NCBI RefSeq assembly: GCF_905220565.1
Contig: NC_059404.1
Location: 4,492,472 to 4,556,471 of the forward strand
Source of the DNA: Melitaea cinxia
Lineage: Eukaryota; Arthropoda; Insecta; Lepidoptera; Nymphalidae
Direction: 5' to 3'
DNA: 64,000 nt
Part shown: positions 24,401 to 36,600 of the stretch, piece by piece
Position numbering within the stretch: position 1 is the stretch's first letter
Layout: the number at the start of each line of letters is the position of its first letter
Notes under the pieces: model-generated
Database searches by the model: none
Told to the model about the DNA's origin: nothing
The model's input: only the letters and a program-made list of their open reading frames with translations
Position numbers and translations under genes: made by a program

Positions 24401-24761
24401 TGAGGCGAGGGCCAATATTCCCAAAATACCAAACTTTGTAGTAACCGCCTCTCCAGCTTCCCGCCCTAATAACCCCCCACTAGACAACATTGATACGACA
24501 AAACTGGTCCGTATCTATGATACAATTAAAGCCAAAGATCTTCCTTCATTCACTATTCCAAAACATAACCTCACTCATCTGAATATAATAGCTGCGAATC
24601 AGAGCCAAAGTCTAAGACATTCAGTATTGTTGACGCCTAATTCGTCTCCAGTTACTAATATCGATAGAATCAAATACGACCGATCTCCAAAAGTGACCGT
24701 TACTCAGGAAGTGTCATATGACGTCACGAGTCTGTCTATGCCCAGTGATCGTAGAGGCTAA
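18413..24761 (+). CDS. JAZF1 orthologue (juxtaposed with another zinc finger 1)
   Basis: Five coding exons: 18413-18512, 18859-19047, 22031-22139, 22789-22935 and 24302-24761; 1005 nt, 334 residues. JAZF1 is a nuclear cofactor and a subunit of the NuA4/TIP60 acetyltransferase complex in animals. Recognition: CKFNGCGITFPRLSDLIEHI opens finger 1 (C9, C14, H27, H32). An acidic DED/SWTTVEEYSSE stretch follows. Finger 2 is nearly identical to vertebrates, CPVPGCKKRYKNVNGIKYH (C154, C159, H172, H177). Finger 3 is C189xC191...H204...H209 in KCQCGKSYKTAQGLKSH. The last roughly 120 residues, Ser/Pro-rich, extend past the human protein (about 243 residues). All introns are GT-AG, but the exon 2 donor is weak (ACAG|GTTATT). 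Intron 2 (about 3 kb) is full of foldback elements. The start is the first ATG after the divergent promoter. Confidence 0.95.
19278..20045. mobile_element. Foldback element with about 175-bp inverted repeats (JAZF1 intron 2)
   Basis: The left arm 19278-19460 (AAACGGTTTTATGTTAAACA, then AATAAAACCGTGGGGCACG) recurs almost perfectly inverted at 19865-20045. The roughly 400-bp centre has no reading frame. High arm identity points to recent insertion or conversion. Confidence 0.85.
20110..20725. repeat. Tandem repeat, 115-130-bp unit, five copies
   Basis: Each copy has CCTTTCATTTGATACCCATA, GGGATTGATAAAACCTACG and GCGGCCGCCATCTTGGATTT, starting near 20150, 20265, 20382, 20515 and 20635. This dispersed lepidopteran repeat lies next to the foldback element. 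Open frames across it are not genes. Confidence 0.85.
21014..21633. mobile_element. MITE-like element with about 76-bp inverted repeats, GC-rich core
   Basis: CACTGTCACACCTCAAAACC begins the left arm (21017-21090) and the inverted copy ends at about 21630. The arms include the self-palindromic TCCATGGTTA...TAACCATGGA tract. The core (about 21295-21470) is unusually GC-rich for this window. The target duplication is not clear. Confidence 0.75.
21640..21840 (+). mobile_element. Degenerate SINE-like element (GGGCACAGCAGG family)
   Basis: GGAGCAGCCCGTCTGGGGAA, TGGTGAGTAAGGTGGCCAGA and GCAGGCGTCTAAATTCTACG match fuller copies at 57101 and 32891. A shorter piece lies at 22183-22285. Confidence 0.65.
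22183..22285 (+). mobile_element. SINE-like fragment (GGGCACAGCAGG family)
   Basis: TTTGGAGCAGCCGACTGGG to CTGCTCTCAAGTTGCAATGC matches the middle of the family; it lies in JAZF1 intron 3. Confidence 0.5.
23131..23388 (+). mobile_element. SINE-like element (GGGCACAGCAGG family), fuller copy
   Basis: Runs from ACTGAGGTAGGGCACAGCAG to CGTTTACCGACCTGGTTGT and a short A tail. Lies in JAZF1 intron 4. Other copies: 32891-33195, 57101-57384 and, inverted, 60325-60619. Confidence 0.8.
23945..24150 (+). mobile_element. tRNA-derived SINE, decayed head
   Basis: GTTCGATCGCC is a decayed B box, followed by TATTGGCCATATATAGATGT and TTTCCGGACCCCCGACATAG. A copy with an intact B box is inverted at 46415-46580. 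Confidence 0.65.
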
Positions 24762-27700
24762 ATCTAGCTAATCTAGCTAGATAGCGTTTATAATTTTAGA
24801 TTAATCACGCAGTTCCTATATAACTAAAAAGTCCTAATTTTTTCTTTTTGTTTTGTTGAAGGTGTTGATTTAACTTGGGAAGTTACGTTTATTTTAATTG
24901 TATTTTTTCAGCAAGACAGATTAATTTTAGAAGACAAAAAAGTTAGTGTTGCTTTAAAATTCAAATTGAATGTGTTATTGTATCTTTTTGTAAAAAATTC
25001 GAGAAAACACAAAAAAATGTGTATTTCTAACTGAATTATAATTAGGCATGGAGATATAAAAATGAGTACTCGTGCTTTTAGTGTTTATTTAAGAAAGTGA
25101 TATGGACTAGACTTATGCAAATGAGCAAAACCTGCACATTCATATTTCATTTTCAAAATACCTTTATATCTATGTTTTATTCATTATAGAAGTTTATTTT
25201 ATTGTTAAGTTTTTTAAAAGATTAGTTTGCTGTGATTGAAATTTATATGTAAATTTTTAACCAAAGTGACTAAAATCGCTAGTTTAGCGTAAATCCAAAG
25301 GATTGTGTAGAGTATAGTTTTATAATTTTTATTCTGTGCAATATACCCTAAGTTTTGCTTTTATCGCGTCAAAGGATTTTCATATCTATTACGACAGGGT
25401 AATATATATTTGAGTGGTAAAGTCCTTTGAGCTTAAGCTCCTTAATATTGGAAGTATTTTTCTTAAAAAAAAAAAAAAAATGTCATTGTTTGCAACTTCT
25501 CGTGCCATCTCATATTTTACACTCTGTGTACTTAATGTGTATTTCACGCTTAAAAAATTCGTGTCATACGTGTCGTCGATTTTGTATTTAATTATTAAAA
25601 AATTGAAAAAATAAATAAATAGCATTTGCTGTTAATATCTAGGATAATGAATCATACTCGTAAATGTGATAATATACTTTAGAAGAAAAAATACAAAAAA
25701 AATGCTTGTAAGCGTATACTATATTAATGGTAATAGTTGTAAGTCCTGATAATTTATCCTGTCACAGGATGTAATGTGCTTAACTATTTCCTCAACTGTA
25801 ATGTTAATACTATGTAAATAGTAATGAGTTACGAAGTAATCGTAAGTTTTATCTGAACGTTTCTGTAACATAATGACATATGACGTAACATTTTTATTAA
25901 ACGGTTATTTTGCATAACGAACCCTTCTTTAAATACAGTAACCGGTCTTTATTATATTTCATGGAAATTTCACGCTTAAGATTTCATGAAGTTTTGTTTG
26001 CTTGCCAAATACGTGGATTTCTTGTTATTTTCGTTTTCATTACCATTATTAAACTATTCTAATGATGTCATGTATTAGATACTCATAAATATTAAACGAA
26101 TCTTAATGTAATTAGGTAAAAGTTGGTTTCGTGTTTTATAAGGATGGAATGTGTTAGTTAGTTTTGTGTTTTTTTTTTTTTAAATATCGTTTGCATGTTC
26201 ATTTTGCGAATATTTAATACCGTTGTTGATCGAAAATGTTTCGAATGATAGAAAGACGATTAATTTTTTTTTTGTATATAATTGTGGATGGAAATGGCAT
26301 TTGTTTTTTAAAAAGGGTAGAGGTGCTATGGAACAAGGGAATTGGAAAACGTTACAAGAGTAACGTTTATTTTTAAATAGAGGGTAGTTGAAGAAATAGG
26401 TGTTTAACGGGTAAAATGTGTGATATTTGGAATGAAGCTGGCAAAGTGAATGTTGAAAAGAATTGATATCTCATTTTTGTTGTCTATTGACATTCTTTGA
26501 GTTCTTGACAGCCCTTTAAAATACATAATATGTATGTAGAATTTTTTCTTCATGGCTATACTCGTATATAGTCGGTTTAAATTTTTTGTTTCTTATATTA
26601 TTTTCTTATATTCTAATTTCTTATAATTTAATTGAGATGGTTAAATTATTAAAAATTTGGAATAATTCAACTAAATTATTGAGCTATTTCTTTTTAAAAG
26701 AGGATATATATTATTTACATATAAATATATACATAGAAATTGAATGATTTTACAATGGGAAATTAGTTTCAAAAAAAGAAACGAAAAAAAAAAAAAACTG
26801 ACGAAGCTTTAAAATTTTATCATAAACTTTTTAATGGCGATGAAAATGTTCGCAAATTGTTAAAACCTTTTTGTTCGGTTTTAATTTTAGTACATATATT
26901 TATTTCAATTCAGTTTGGGTAGTTCTTATAAAGGGCTTGTGATATAACATTAAGTTTTATTGTATGATTGTCCGTCCTCGATATTAGAAATTTATCCTAA
27001 ATAATTTTTGTTCTCGAAGATATTAACTGCATGTCTAATTTAATGTTCTAAACATTATTGATGCGTTTATTTAAGTATGATCACACTTAGAAATTAATAT
27101 ATAAATATTTATAGGATATTTGATTATGGCGTCAATTTCTTTTTAAGCCTCAACGCACATTGTAAGGATTTTTCGCTAAGAAAAATTGTTACGCGAACAT
27201 ATTTGTCCACTGTTTACTTTTTGAATATACATGCCTGCCTTTTACATTCGACTTGCCTACCTTAAAGTGGCGTCAGATGTATATTAATGCATGAATTTTT
27301 TATAAGAATTTTGATAGACGCTTGAAGTAAAATTACTAGGATTAACCTTATACTAGTGATCATTGGAACATTTTAGGTGAAATAATAGTTTGTGCGATGA
27401 GGCTTAATCTAAAATGTTTTAACAGATAACAATTAACCTCTAAATTACTTTTACAGTGAAATGCATATGTTAAGACTGTTGGAATGCCTATTAAGATAGT
27501 TTTATACGCTATGTATCAAACATTGTCTTTCAGGCTAAACTTGTTTTAATATCGTAATAGAAGTAACGATCACAGTCGCCAATCGTGTCTGCCATCTTGG
27601 TCTCACCTTATCGTTAGTCAAATACCTGAAATTTATGTGTACATAATATATATGTAGTACTAGTTTGTTTCTTTCATAATTTATTTTATTTATTAATATA

Positions 27701-28870
27701 TGTACATTATTCCATTAAGACTGATTGTTAAATAAATATTTATGAACATACCGTGTAATTTTAGAATGGATTTTTTTAAATTAAACCTAGTTTTTTTTTA
27801 TTGTAAAAAATAATACAAAAGTCGATTCCATGTTAAAATTACACGATTGTTTTTCTTTCTTGTTATTATTTAATTCTTTAACCATAGAAAGACATGGTGT
27901 GCTCATTTTATTAGTTTTTTGTTCTAAATGTGACTGAAATGTGTGCTGTTTGATAACTATTAGTACTACTGCATTGTAGGGGCGTAAAGAAAATTTGGCA
28001 CTAATTTTTTACTAACTTCTTTTGCAAACGAGTAACGTGAACAAAATTTAAAAGTAAATAATAGCGATCATTATCCGAATAAGGATTACGCTTATTCTGT
28101 ATCCTACGATGCCATGCTTTGAGCTTTAATGAATAATTGCTAGTCGTGACGAAATTAAAACGGCAACTTTTTAATATTGACAAGTGATGTTACTTAAAAA
28201 CAAAAAAAAATGACCAATTTTCGAGTGTAATGTAGGATGGATTTTGTAAAGAAAGGAAAAGATTGACATTTCAACTGATTGATGGTTCCAATTTTATCGT
28301 TATGATACTGAAAATATGATATTCTTCCATGCTAAACAAAACGTTCTTCTTATACATTAATCCATAAATGGTTGTGAGTAATATACCTATGATGTTTTGA
28401 TTATATTGTACTTCAAGTTCTTACATTCGTCGTTCCTTTTATGTACTAAATTGTAACTGGGTACTATTGTTATCCTGATTTTTTTTAGTATGTGATAATG
28501 CCTTCTGTATCTAAGCAAGGAATTTTATTATAATTTAAATTATTTTAAAACTCTATTTATATACTATGTAACCTAAGAGTCTTCATATTATAGGTGTATT
28601 AAAATTTGCAATTGAAAATTTTAATTGGCATTTTTGTTGTTTTGTAAAAAAACGCACTCAAATAATTGTAATGATCTATGTAAATTGATGTTTGTATGAA
28701 ACAATTTTTAATGTTATCAAAAGGATGGTTATAATTTTTGTACCAATTTTATATATCGCATAGTAAAGGATTCCACTCATCGGTGTTACCATCGCGAAAT
28801 AATAAAAACTAATTTTGTGAATATCGATGTCATGATTGTAAGACTAATTCAATAAAGCCAAACTGCAATC
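24762..28870 (+). other. Long 3' UTR of JAZF1
   Basis: About 4.1 kb of AT-rich sequence without reading frames of interest and almost free of the repeats that crowd the rest of the window. It contains several AATAAA-type signals (for example near 27732) and a clear last one at 28851-28856. Absence of transposons suggests constraint. Its extent is inferred; a shorter UTR ending at an internal signal is possible. Confidence 0.55.
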
Positions 28871-29327
28871 ACGCCATGTATGAGTTTTATTTACCAATAT
28901 AATGAATACATGTTATATACTTTTAAAGTAATATCACAAATAATAATTACCTCCTTATACTTTCAACATATGTTAAGATTCTAGATATATTTTATACATA
29001 ATGACTTAAATTAAGCTAAGCCTTAATCATATGACAATAATGTTTAGACTAATCAAACTAATAAATAATTGATAAATTCTCAGTCCTGAGACTATTGAAA
29101 ATTTCATGGAATATTCTGTTTTACACCAATTTTCAGTCGTATGCCTGTGCCTCTATACCAAAATAATTTTCGAAATTTAAACAATATAATTTTTGAAATA
29201 ATTTCCTTTAAATTATAAAAAAGTTCTGTTAGCATAAACGTGAACATATATTCGGGATCGCTACGTATGTGCAAACATTTATATGCGGTCATTTTGTATT
29301 TATGTTTTTATTTTAAATAATAAACAA
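28871..29327. other. Convergent JAZF1/VPS16 intergenic spacer
   Basis: AT-rich, no gene. It contains the VPS16 poly(A) signal (AATAAA complement at 29307-29312), only about 15 nt past the VPS16 stop. Confidence 0.6.
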
Positions 29328-32300
29328 TTATTTTTTGGTGGACAATTGTTCCACAAGTGCCTTAATTTTAGCGTGTTTAGTGGACTCCCGTACTGGACAT
29401 TTATTTTGGACGAAAAATAATGCACTCTCATCCTTTTGTTCGAAAGCCACTTGAGCAGCTTCTTCATAAAATCTGAAAGGTAATACTAATTTATTATTTA
29501 AATATTTAGAAAAAGTTAATTGTTTTACTACAAACTGTAATCTTTGATGGTTAAATGATGAAATTATATTGTGATTACGAAAACTAGTTTTTCAACTAAG
29601 TATCTTTTTAATTATTTAGGCATTAATTTTCAGCTGTTCTTAAAATTCAGTGCACATCTACTGAAAATGCAGATTTGAAAGAAATTTCCACAAAATAAAC
29701 AATTATAAATCAGTATATAGTGGTCACTTTAAATTATCAATAAAATGATGACAATTAAACATCTGGTGTTACCATCGTTTGATTAAAATAATGTTTACTT
29801 ACTCAGCTTTAACGTAGTATTTAACTTTGATATCGTCTCGACATTTTGGTAAATATTTCAAAGCTTCGTCGTTCTTGCCATATTTGAGACAAGCGTCTAC
29901 AAAAGGCTCGTAGCCAACTGGAGATTTTTTCGATTTAGAAAATACTTCTAACTGCGCCCATTCGTCTCTTTCTGCTAAAGTGAGGATTCGTAGCCACCAG
30001 TACCTTTGAAAATAAAAATATTATTATATTTTTAATTATCTGTATAGGCCAGTAATTTATTGTATAAAGCAGTTTTTAGTAATCTTTTTTCCTTGCGGCA
30101 CACTTAATGATTTTATACATACATACATACATATAATCACGCCTCTTTCCTGTAGGGGTAGGCAGAGACCACTTATTTCCACTTGCTACGATCCTTACAT
30201 ACTTCTTTCGCTTCGTCCACTTTCATTATTCCCTTCATACATGCTCTTCGGTTTAGGGTACTCTTGACCTGGCCTTTTTTCAAGACGTCCCTTATTTGGT
30301 CTCGGAACGTTTGCCTAAGTCTACCCCTTCCAAACCTCCATCACAACATCCACACTCGCCTTGTACACTTTTTTCGTCAATGGTTCTTCACTCATTCTCT
30401 CGACATGACCAAACCATCTGAGCATACCTTTCTCAATTTTTGTCACTACATTTTCTTTCAGACCACAACATTTCCTTATTTCACCATTTCTTATCCCGTC
30501 ACTCAGTTTAACTCCTATCATACTTCTCAACGCTCTGATCTCAATTGCATTTATTCTGCTTTTGTTTCTTCTGCCATACCCAACTTTCACTTCTGTACTT
30601 GAGTGTCGGAACCATCACCCCCTCATGCACAGCCAAACGAGCCTTGTTAGACGCCTTCCGACTGCTCATAAATGAGTGCAAAGCTCCATTAATCCTGTTT
30701 CCTGCATTCACTCTTCTTTCAATATCACTTTCACACTTTCCATCTCTTGTAAACTTGAACCCAGATACACAAACTCATTCACCTGTTCAATTTGTTCATC
30801 TCCAATCACGATATTGTAGTCTGTCACTGCCTCATCTCTTTCAAACACCATCACTTTCGTCTTCTTTACATTCATCTTCATTCCCTTTCTTACAAAAGAT
30901 CCACTCATATCAGTTACCATCTCCTGGAACTCCTCGGGCGAAGACGCAAGTAATACTTGATCATCAGCATAGAGAAGACATTTGACGAGTGACTCATTCA
31001 TTTTCAACCCATTTTCATTCTCTTTTAATTCTGTCACACAATTATCCGTGAACAGATTAAACAGCCACGGTGACGCTACACATCCCTGTCTAACACCTTT
31101 TTCGACATTAAACGATTCAGTGTATGCCCCATTTATCCTCACAAAAGCACTAGAATCCCTATAAAGAGATTGCAATGCTCGTATGAGGACACTGCTCACA
31201 CCATTCACGGACAATACTGACCACAATTCATGTCTCATCACTCTATCATAGGCCTTTTCTAAATCTACGAACGCGCAATAGACTTTTTTGTTTTTGGCCA
31301 AACACTTTTCGGCTATGCATCGCAAAGAAAAGACCTGATCCATACATTCCATTCCCTTTCTAAACCCGCTTGTATATACCATACTTTATCGTCTGTTTCA
31401 TTCACAACCCTCTCAATCAACACTTTTGCATACAATTTACCGACGACGCTGAGGAGGCTAACACCGCGGTAATTCCTGCAGTGCTGCCGTGATCCTTTTC
31501 CTTTGTACAATGGGACGATTACGGCTTTGCACCAGTCTCCCGGTACTTGCCCGTTTCGCCAGCACAAATTGAAATAGCGGTAGAGCTGGCTAGCCACTAT
31601 GCCATGTCCAGCCTTTAGTATTTCGACGGTAATCCTGTCATACCCTGCAGCCTTACCTAATTTCATACTTTTCAACGCTTTCACTATTTCATCCATGCTT
31701 ATCTCACTTTCATCAACATTTATACTCGCTTCCATGGAAGGTGCCGTATGTTGTACCTGCACTTTCTCTCTTTCGAACAAACTTTCAAAATACTCTTTCC
31801 ATCCTCTTTAACACACATTATTCTCCTTTTATAATGCTACCATCTTGACTCCTGATTGTACTCAGTTCTGAGGTAGAAGTTTCTCCTCTCTGGCTGTTTT
31901 GATGGATTTCCAGAAAAACTTGATGTTTGACTGAAAATCTTCAGTGAGCCTTCTATCAAAATCATCCTTTCGTTCTTCTTTCTTTCTAGACACAACTTCT
32001 TTCGTCGCTAATTTCAATCTTTAATACTTTGTTCTTGCTTCCTTTATCTCGTCATCCATTGCCTTTTGAACTTTTTGGTTAGCTTTTGTCGCTAACCAAT
32101 CCAACCACGCTTTCTTCTTTTCTTGCACAGCCTTTTGTACATCTTTATCCATCCACACATTATAGTTCTTTCTTTCTTTCTTCTTCTTATGATTTTATAC
32201 AAATGACCATAAAGAAAGTGACAAGTTTATAAGTTGTTTACATAACTATATAATATGCTAGGTAGTAAGTTTTTAATAAAAATCATGTATGTAACATTAG

Positions 32301-33431
32301 ATAATATGTACTACAAAAACAACAGTATGTCATTAAGACATTAACTACATACTAGAAAAATTTAATCGTGATTTTTTAATTATTTTATTTAGATTTGTTG
32401 GTACAAAAAGCATTACGTTTTTACTATATATATTATCTTTTCAAAACTGGTGGCATATTTTCAGAGTTTTGCGGTACTCAAAAGTATATTGTTAGTAGCA
32501 GTCACAAGTGTTGACACTGTTTTAGTCACTAGAAAAAGTTTATACCTTTTGTCAGGCATCTTGTATTCAGATCTTAGTTTATCAGCAAATTTTATTTCCC
32601 CTTGTTTTAAAAGTTTCTTAACGGTGTCATGTAACGAGAGACCGACGAAGCTCTCGCCATATGTTTCTTGTAGACTTGACTGTTGTTTGCATAATTTTCT
32701 CGCTTCTTCACATATAGATACACCTTAAAAAATTAAAAATATTTATTTTTATATATTTAAATACAAATAAATCAAAATGATTGTGTCAATTTCATAAAAA
32801 TAATATATTATATATCCATATACTCGGTAAATGAGTAGTTAGACTAAATTATTTTTTTTCTGTCAGCTTCTGGATTCGGTTCAATATTACAACTGAGTTA
32901 GGGCACGCTAGGAAATTTCCTGCTCAAAATATGGAGCAGACCAACTGGGGTAGTACCTCGACCTTACAGAAGATCACAGCTAAATGATACTGTTTTCAAG
33001 CAGCGTTGTGTTCCCGTTGGTGAGTAAGGTGACCATAGCTCTCGGGGAATTGGGGATAGGATCGGTAGCGCGCTTGCGATGCTTCCAGTGTTACAGTTGT
33101 CCATAAGGTACGGTAATCGCTTACCATAAAATATAAACTACGGTAACAATCAGGTGAGCCGTACGCTTGTTTACCGACCTAGTTATATAAAAAAAGTGCG
33201 TGCGTACAAAGTACACGTCAGAAGTGAAGCTTCTTTGGCAAACTAATTTTTAAGTCTCATTTATAGTTATAAAAATTTAAAGCTTTAGATTTCCGTTCCA
33301 GCGCAATCGACAAAAACGTTGCCGTTTCACCCGTAAAAAAATTACCCTCATGCGACTAAAGAAGTTTCATTTGAAAAGATAATAAGCACGCACGCACGTA
33401 AAACACAAACACACACACACACACACACACA

Positions 33432-33507
<76 letters not shown>

Positions 33508-33511
33508 CCCA

Positions 33512-33607
<96 letters not shown>

Positions 33608-36600
33608 CGAACGCACGCACGCACACACGCACGCTCGCACACACTCACCTAGCTCGTTGCGGCCCTTGCGGTGGCACTCGCGCGCGGACAGCAGCGAGGC
33701 CTCCCTGGCGCCGGGCTCGCTGAGCTCCAGCGCCTCGCGCACGTGCGAGGCGGCCTGCCCTGCGAAGTCGTCCTCCTGCACGTACACCTGCCTCAGCGCC
33801 TCGCGGTTGTGAGTCGCGCAGTACTTGATGTACAGCGCGTGCGCTAGTGGGAAGCTCCGGATTGTTAGCTGGGGAGGTAGGAGAGCTTTCGTTTGTATAA
33901 AACAATATTAATAACCTAGGTTTTAAAATAAATATCGAAATTGACTATTTAGACTGTAAATGTACAATATAATTGTGTTTGCTTGCAAATGAAAAAAAAA
34001 ACCGACTTCAATTACATCAACAAATAATATGACGTAGGTAGACGAAAAAATAGTCATGTAAATACGCGTTTTCAAAGATTGCTCAAAAAGTAGTCGTCGG
34101 ATCTCAATCAAATTTATATGTGACCACAAGACAAGTGCGGCCACGCCACAAATTATAGAAATCGGTTTAACCAGTTCAAAGTTCTGTTCACCTAACTTAC
34201 TTCAAACTCATGTTTTCCCATCTTTTCCTTTAAATGTAAAAGGACGATGTAGACCAAATCTGTGTCTCCACTCGCTGTAGCTTTCAAAAGGGCAGTAGGA
34301 CCTTCTCCGAGAGCCAACAGCAAAGGTACTTGCAGTTTACTACGCGTTTCATATTCTAATATCTGCAATATTCAATAAGAAAAGAAATAGTAGAATAAGT
34401 GGTCATCTTCAAACAAACAAAATTGTTTAGATATGAGATGAGGATTGGAATCAACTTAAATCATTTCAAATCTGGTCTTACATAACATTGCTTCCCAAAA
34501 AAATATTTAAAGTTGTTCCTAATTCAAAAGTGGGTACCCAGGTCGAATTATGAAAAACTGGATTTGATTAGTTTAGAAAATCGTCTCCTCTTGCTTTTCA
34601 ATACTTTGTCAAAGTTACGGACTCACCTTAATGGCTAATGTTTTTCTTCCTTTTTCCGCAGCTTTCATAGCAATAGTGGAGTACGAAATGCCAGGAATGT
34701 TTCGTAGCTTTTCGCCTATTTCTCGAGCGGCACTTTCGTTGTCTAGGTGAGGCTGTGTTACCTGAAATAAAGAGAAACTGAAAATTTAACTTTTACTAAG
34801 CAACATAGTTGATGATAATTCTTGAGTTTATGTGGAAATTCAATTTTTAGTACCCTTAATAAATAAAACAAAACCTTTATAATACTTATCGTAATGAATT
34901 ACTATAACGATTATTATTATTATTTAAATCATCAACATGTTGCAACATTGTGACCATCATTTTGTACAGTGTAATATTTATAATTAATTACTGCAGCTAT
35001 CAAGGGGCATTCATAGTTACGTAGGTGAAATAGGTGAGGTTACCTTATAACAGGCCCAATGTGACAATACTCTCGTTTGCCCATCTTTCAGCTGTAGATA
35101 GGAAGCGATATGACCAGCTAGACAGTGTAAGCGGCGCCATATCAATCTATCTAGTAAGATCCTTTCGCCTAAATTTTGAACTCTTTTAATGTGTTAAGGA
35201 ATTAAAACGGTAAAATATAACTTTTAATATATAAATTATTTAATATGTAACAAAAGGAACTGTAAAAAAAAGTTTGAGAATTTCTCGTTTTAGCGAGTTT
35301 TCACTTCGAAGATTCAGCAATGCTAAAAGAAAGTCATCGAGTAATGCGTCATGCTCTCTGTTAGCATAATTATGGTACTAAAACGTGGAAACGGACGCTG
35401 ATACCAGATTAAAAATTTAAAATCACTTAACATGCTATGTAATGAGCTATGCTTAGAGTTAGAAATGAGATTAACTGCACGTGCGCACGTAGTGCTCGGT
35501 GAGTGAGCAGTGAGCAGTTAGATGTCACATCACAAAGGATACTGCAGGGAGGTGAGCGGGATGGCGACGTGCGGGTCGCGCACGGCGTTGAGCACGCGCA
35601 GCCAGCGGCACGTGCGCACGTAAGCTCGGTGAGTAAGTGTGAGCAGTGAGCAGTTAGATGTCACATCACAAAGGATGCTGCAGGGAGGTGAGCGGGATGG
35701 CGACGTGCGGGTCGCGCACGGCGTTGAGCACGCGCAGCCAGCGGCACGTGCGCACGTAGTGCTCGGTGAGTGAGTGTGAGCAGTGAGCAGTTAGATGTCA
35801 CATCACAAAGGATACTGCAGGGAGGTGAGCGGGATGGCGACGCGCGGGTCGCGCACGGCGTTGAGCACGCGCAGCCAGCGGCACGTGCGCACGTAGTGCT
35901 CGGTGAGTGAGTGTGAGCAGTGAGCAGTTAGATGTCACATCACAAAGGATACTGCAGGGAGGTGAGCGGGATGGCGACGCGCGGGTCGCGCACGGCGTTG
36001 AGCACGCGCAGCCAGCGGCACGTGCGCACGTAGTGCTCGGTGAGTGAGTGTGAGCAGTGAGCAGTTAGATGTCACATCACAAAGGATACTGCAGGGAGGT
36101 GAGCGGGATGGCGACGCGCGGGTCGCGCACGGCGTTGAGCACGCGCAGCCAGCGGCACGTGCGCACGTAGTGCTCGGTGAGTGAGTGTGAGCAGTGAGCA
36201 GTTAGATGTCACATCACAAAGGATACTGCAGGGAGGTGAGCGGGATGGCGACGCGCGGGTCGCGCACGGCGTTGAGCACGCGCAGCCAGCGGCACGTGCG
36301 CACGTAGTGCTCGGTGAGCACGGTGTCGCTGAGGAAGCCCTTGCCGAACTGCGCGGCGCGCGCCAGCATCTTCTGCACGTCGGTGTTGAACTCGAAGGCG
36401 GCCGCGTCAATGCAGTCCTGCACGGCGCTCGCCAGGTCCGGCTTCACGAGGCGGATGTACTCGTCAGCGCGGTGGCTGCGCTTCTGCGGGCAAGATGTAC
36501 ATTTTATGATACACATATTTAAACAGGCTTTTGAAGTTTTAAGAAAATAGTGACTAATAGCCAACATTTTCTTAAAACCTATATTCATAAATTTTAAACT

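Noticed and set aside
33348..33787. Several long frames with repeated Cys-Val-Arg-Ala
   Set aside because: They are translations of the CGCA microsatellite; only 33649-33868 is coding (VPS16 exon 12).
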